This document shows positions 63,201-64,000 of a stretch of DNA of 64,000 nt, piece by piece. Origin of the DNA: Sneathiella sp. HT1-7 (lineage in GTDB: Bacteria; Pseudomonadota; Alphaproteobacteria; Sneathiellales; Sneathiellaceae); the NCBI RefSeq assembly GCF_020731145.1, contig NZ_JAJFZN010000001.1, positions 124,001 through 188,000 of the forward strand, given 5' to 3'. Below the pieces are notes generated by a model. It searched no databases. It saw nothing but the letters and a program-made list of their open reading frames with translations, and had not been told where the DNA came from. Position numbers and translations under genes: made by a program. How positions within the stretch are numbered: the first letter of the stretch is position 1; each line of letters starts with the position of its first letter.

Positions 63201-63322
63201 TTCCAGTATTTTCGGGAATGCTCGCCGCGGCGACACTTGGTATGTTACTAATCCCTATGCTATATGTCGCCTTCCAGTGGATGCGCGAGAAAGCAGGCTG
63301 GAGACCCGTCGTCGAAAGATAG
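60200..63322 (+). CDS. RND efflux permease, AcrB/HAE1-type
   Basis: 1040 residues, the usual length. TM4 has IGIVVDDAIIVVENVER (Asp pair near residue 409), and TM10 keeps the lysine in ALAAKNAILINTFALEQ (near residue 937), so the full AcrB proton relay is present. The N-terminus MIFDFFIRRPKFAMVISTVLVLAGI and VSQYPDITPPTVQVTTTYSGAS are classic HAE1. It should export hydrophobic or amphiphilic drugs. It overlaps the adaptor stop and is followed nine bases on by a copper-type ATPase, which suggests one transcript. Confidence 0.95.
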   Translation: MIFDFFIRRPKFAMVISTVLVLAGILSMFVIPVSQYPDITPPTVQVTTTYSGASSRVVADSVAQPIESAVNGVDNMIYMSSGSNSDGSYALTVSFDVGTNPDLATVNTQTRVSQALSSLPDTVQQNGVTVQKRSNSILQIFGFYSDDTSLDQLFISNYLTINVLDQLKRLPGVGDAQILGASSYAMRIWIDNPTLMSNLKLTNQDIISAIQNQNIQAPAGRIGAPPISDEQSLQLTVNTKGRLSSVEEFENIILRAQDDGSIIRIKDVARVELGAQNAQQQLKLNGSPAAGVAIYLSPGANAVITANSIEEKIAELAERFPASMEYHKFVDSAEFVDDMIYKVVETLIEAFVLVAIVVFVFLGRFRATLIPLFAVPVAIIGAIAVIYAMGYTANIISLLALVLAIGIVVDDAIIVVENVERVMEEEPNLSPAKAAHKAMTEIAGSIIAITFVLLAVFIPIAVLPGSSGVLFRQFAIAISAAMVISAINALTLSPALCALFLRPGKPVVFMRPITSLINRIGDGYAGLIKKLVRVAALSIAAAIGIGLLTGYGITNTPAGFVPEEDKGYVMIVFQLPAGASFNRTVKVADRTVEALKGDPAVRMIGQVAGLDLLSNSNASNAGVVFLNLKPYSERKSPNLSATAVLQRALPKLAGIAEAAFIPLNPPAIDGLGNAGGFQYMLQALQGQKPSEMGAVLRNVLVEANQDSNIASAFSTFEANTPQVSLDIDRDKAKTLGVEISDVFNALQSQLGGYYVNDFNLFGRTWTVYVQGSEEFRAKIEDIYDIQVRNSSGEMVPISSFAEASLDSGPRQITRYNNYETAAVFGNPAPGAGIGVAMADMDKISTNELPSGYAYEWTGLALQQVEAAGKTPLVIGLAFVFAYLFLVALYESWSIPLAILSSVVVAVFGAIAGIRIAGLSFDLYAQIGIVVLIALAAKNAILINTFALEQRNIGKPLAESAADGARLRFRPVMMTSFAFIMGLVPLVIASGAGAGAMVALGVPVFSGMLAAATLGMLLIPMLYVAFQWMREKAGWRPVVER

Positions 63323-63331
63323 GAAAACCCA

Positions 63332-64000
63332 TTGACCGCCGAAAAATCCGACACAGCAACTGATCCTGTATGCGGTATGAAAGTCGCGCCCGGCACAGGC
63401 AAGCCGAGCCATCTCTACAATACCGAGATCTATCATTTCTGCTCGCAAAAATGCCACGATAAGTTCGTGGTAGATCCCTATTTCTATATAAACGGCAGTC
63501 ATAAGACGCAGCAGAAAGCAGCAACGAAAGCAACAGAATATACTTGCCCGATGCACCCGGAAATCATTCAGGACCACCCCGGAGACTGTCCGAAGTGCGG
63601 TATGGCGCTTGAACCTATGGGCGCCCCTAGCGCGGATGAAAGCCCGAACGAGGAATTGATTGATTTCACGCGTCGCTTCTGGGTAAGCGTAGCACTTGCC
63701 CTGCCACTTCTTGTCCTGACAATGGGAGAGATGGTCGGACTTCCCTTTGAAAGATGGATCGGGGCAAAACTCTCAACCTGGCTCCAACTGGCACTGGCAA
63801 CGCCCGTTGTCCTGTGGGCCGCGATCCCCTTCTTCAAGCGTGGATGGTCATCAATCGTCAATCGCAGCCCCAATATGTGGACACTGATTATGCTTGGCGT
63901 GACGGCCGCCTATGGCTTTAGCGTCATCGCAACATTGTTCCCCAGCAATTTCCCCCCCTCCTTTCAAACGGACGGTGGCGTTGTTCCGGTGTACTTTGAA
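63332..64000 (+). CDS. Heavy-metal (copper-type) P-type ATPase, partial at the window edge
   Basis: 223 residues are present and the frame runs off the right end. An N-terminal YHS domain (TDPVCGMKV, YHFCSQKCHDKFVVDPYFYI) is followed by a heavy-metal-binding segment YTCPMHPEIIQDHPGDCPKCGM, then the first helices (FWVSVALALPLLVLTMGEMVGLP) and FFKRGWSSIVNRSPNMWTLIMLG, typical of CopA/CopB. The P-domain and CPx motif lie beyond base 64000. The start is TTG 63332 with AGGAAA upstream. Nine bases after the RND permease, so probably the same transcript. Confidence 0.9.
   Translation, partial: MTAEKSDTATDPVCGMKVAPGTGKPSHLYNTEIYHFCSQKCHDKFVVDPYFYINGSHKTQQKAATKATEYTCPMHPEIIQDHPGDCPKCGMALEPMGAPSADESPNEELIDFTRRFWVSVALALPLLVLTMGEMVGLPFERWIGAKLSTWLQLALATPVVLWAAIPFFKRGWSSIVNRSPNMWTLIMLGVTAAYGFSVIATLFPSNFPPSFQTDGGVVPVYFE

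Overview
The window looks like chromosomal, non-mobile DNA from an alphaproteobacterium. The strongest taxonomic marker is a GcrA cell-cycle regulator (6003-6326), a family confined to Alphaproteobacteria. A YggT/DUF167/FolD cluster, a long PutA without a DNA-binding domain, 3-hydroxybutyrate dehydrogenase and CaiB/crotonase acyl-CoA enzymes fit a heterotroph, perhaps marine. Genus cannot be named from the sequence. I see no rRNA, tRNA, CRISPR array, insertion sequence, integrase or phage gene. No gene-free stretch exceeds 300 bases.

Layout. 1-1155: a BenE-type transporter (cut by the window edge) divergent from an XRE-cupin regulator, with two near-identical palindromes between them. 1256-4311: argG, then the leftward yggT-DUF167-folD-membrane protein operon. 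4413-10438: a small exported peptide behind a strong hairpin, crotonase, DOPA dioxygenase-like protein, gcrA, a secreted sorbosone/glucose dehydrogenase-like beta-propeller, a glutamine amidotransferase, a CaiB CoA-transferase and a peroxiredoxin-like protein. 10659-15799: cobT/cobC-type cobamide genes, a periplasmic SUOX-fold protein, a heptosyltransferase-like GT9 and an MsbA-like exporter. 15974-19795: a candidate Fur-controlled operon of outer-membrane protein, imelysin and di-haem DUF1111 protein. 19798-26669: MFS, a Tat-exported nitroreductase-like protein with its MarR regulator, two EamA exporters, a membrane hydrolase and a Ni/Co transporter-like protein. 26760-35248: secreted GDPD, putA, carboxyltransferase, pirin and 3-hydroxybutyrate dehydrogenase. 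35309-40641: SLC13 permease, SnoaL-like protein, MscS, MFS and cupin. 40772-46898: a complete TolC-adaptor-RND tripartite efflux operon behind a near-consensus promoter. 47011-49755: orphan TRAP binding protein and pgi. 49759-58938: a dipeptide-type ABC importer with LysR, divergent from an amidohydrolase coupled to a CobW-type GTPase. 59070-64000: a second RND pair followed by a copper-type P-ATPase that runs off the window.

The most striking architectural feature is that all nine convergent gene junctions are extremely tight (from a 4-base stop-codon overlap to a 5-base gap), leaving no room for intergenic intrinsic terminators. The best candidates for undescribed biology are the amidohydrolase-CobW-ABC-LysR cluster, the Fur-box OMP-imelysin-dihaem operon, an RND permease with an extra block of about 140 residues in its first periplasmic loop, and the small peptide whose Shine-Dalgarno sequence lies in a 13-bp stem. 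Start codons were chosen from visible ribosome-binding sites; where these disagree with the longest open frame the entry says so.
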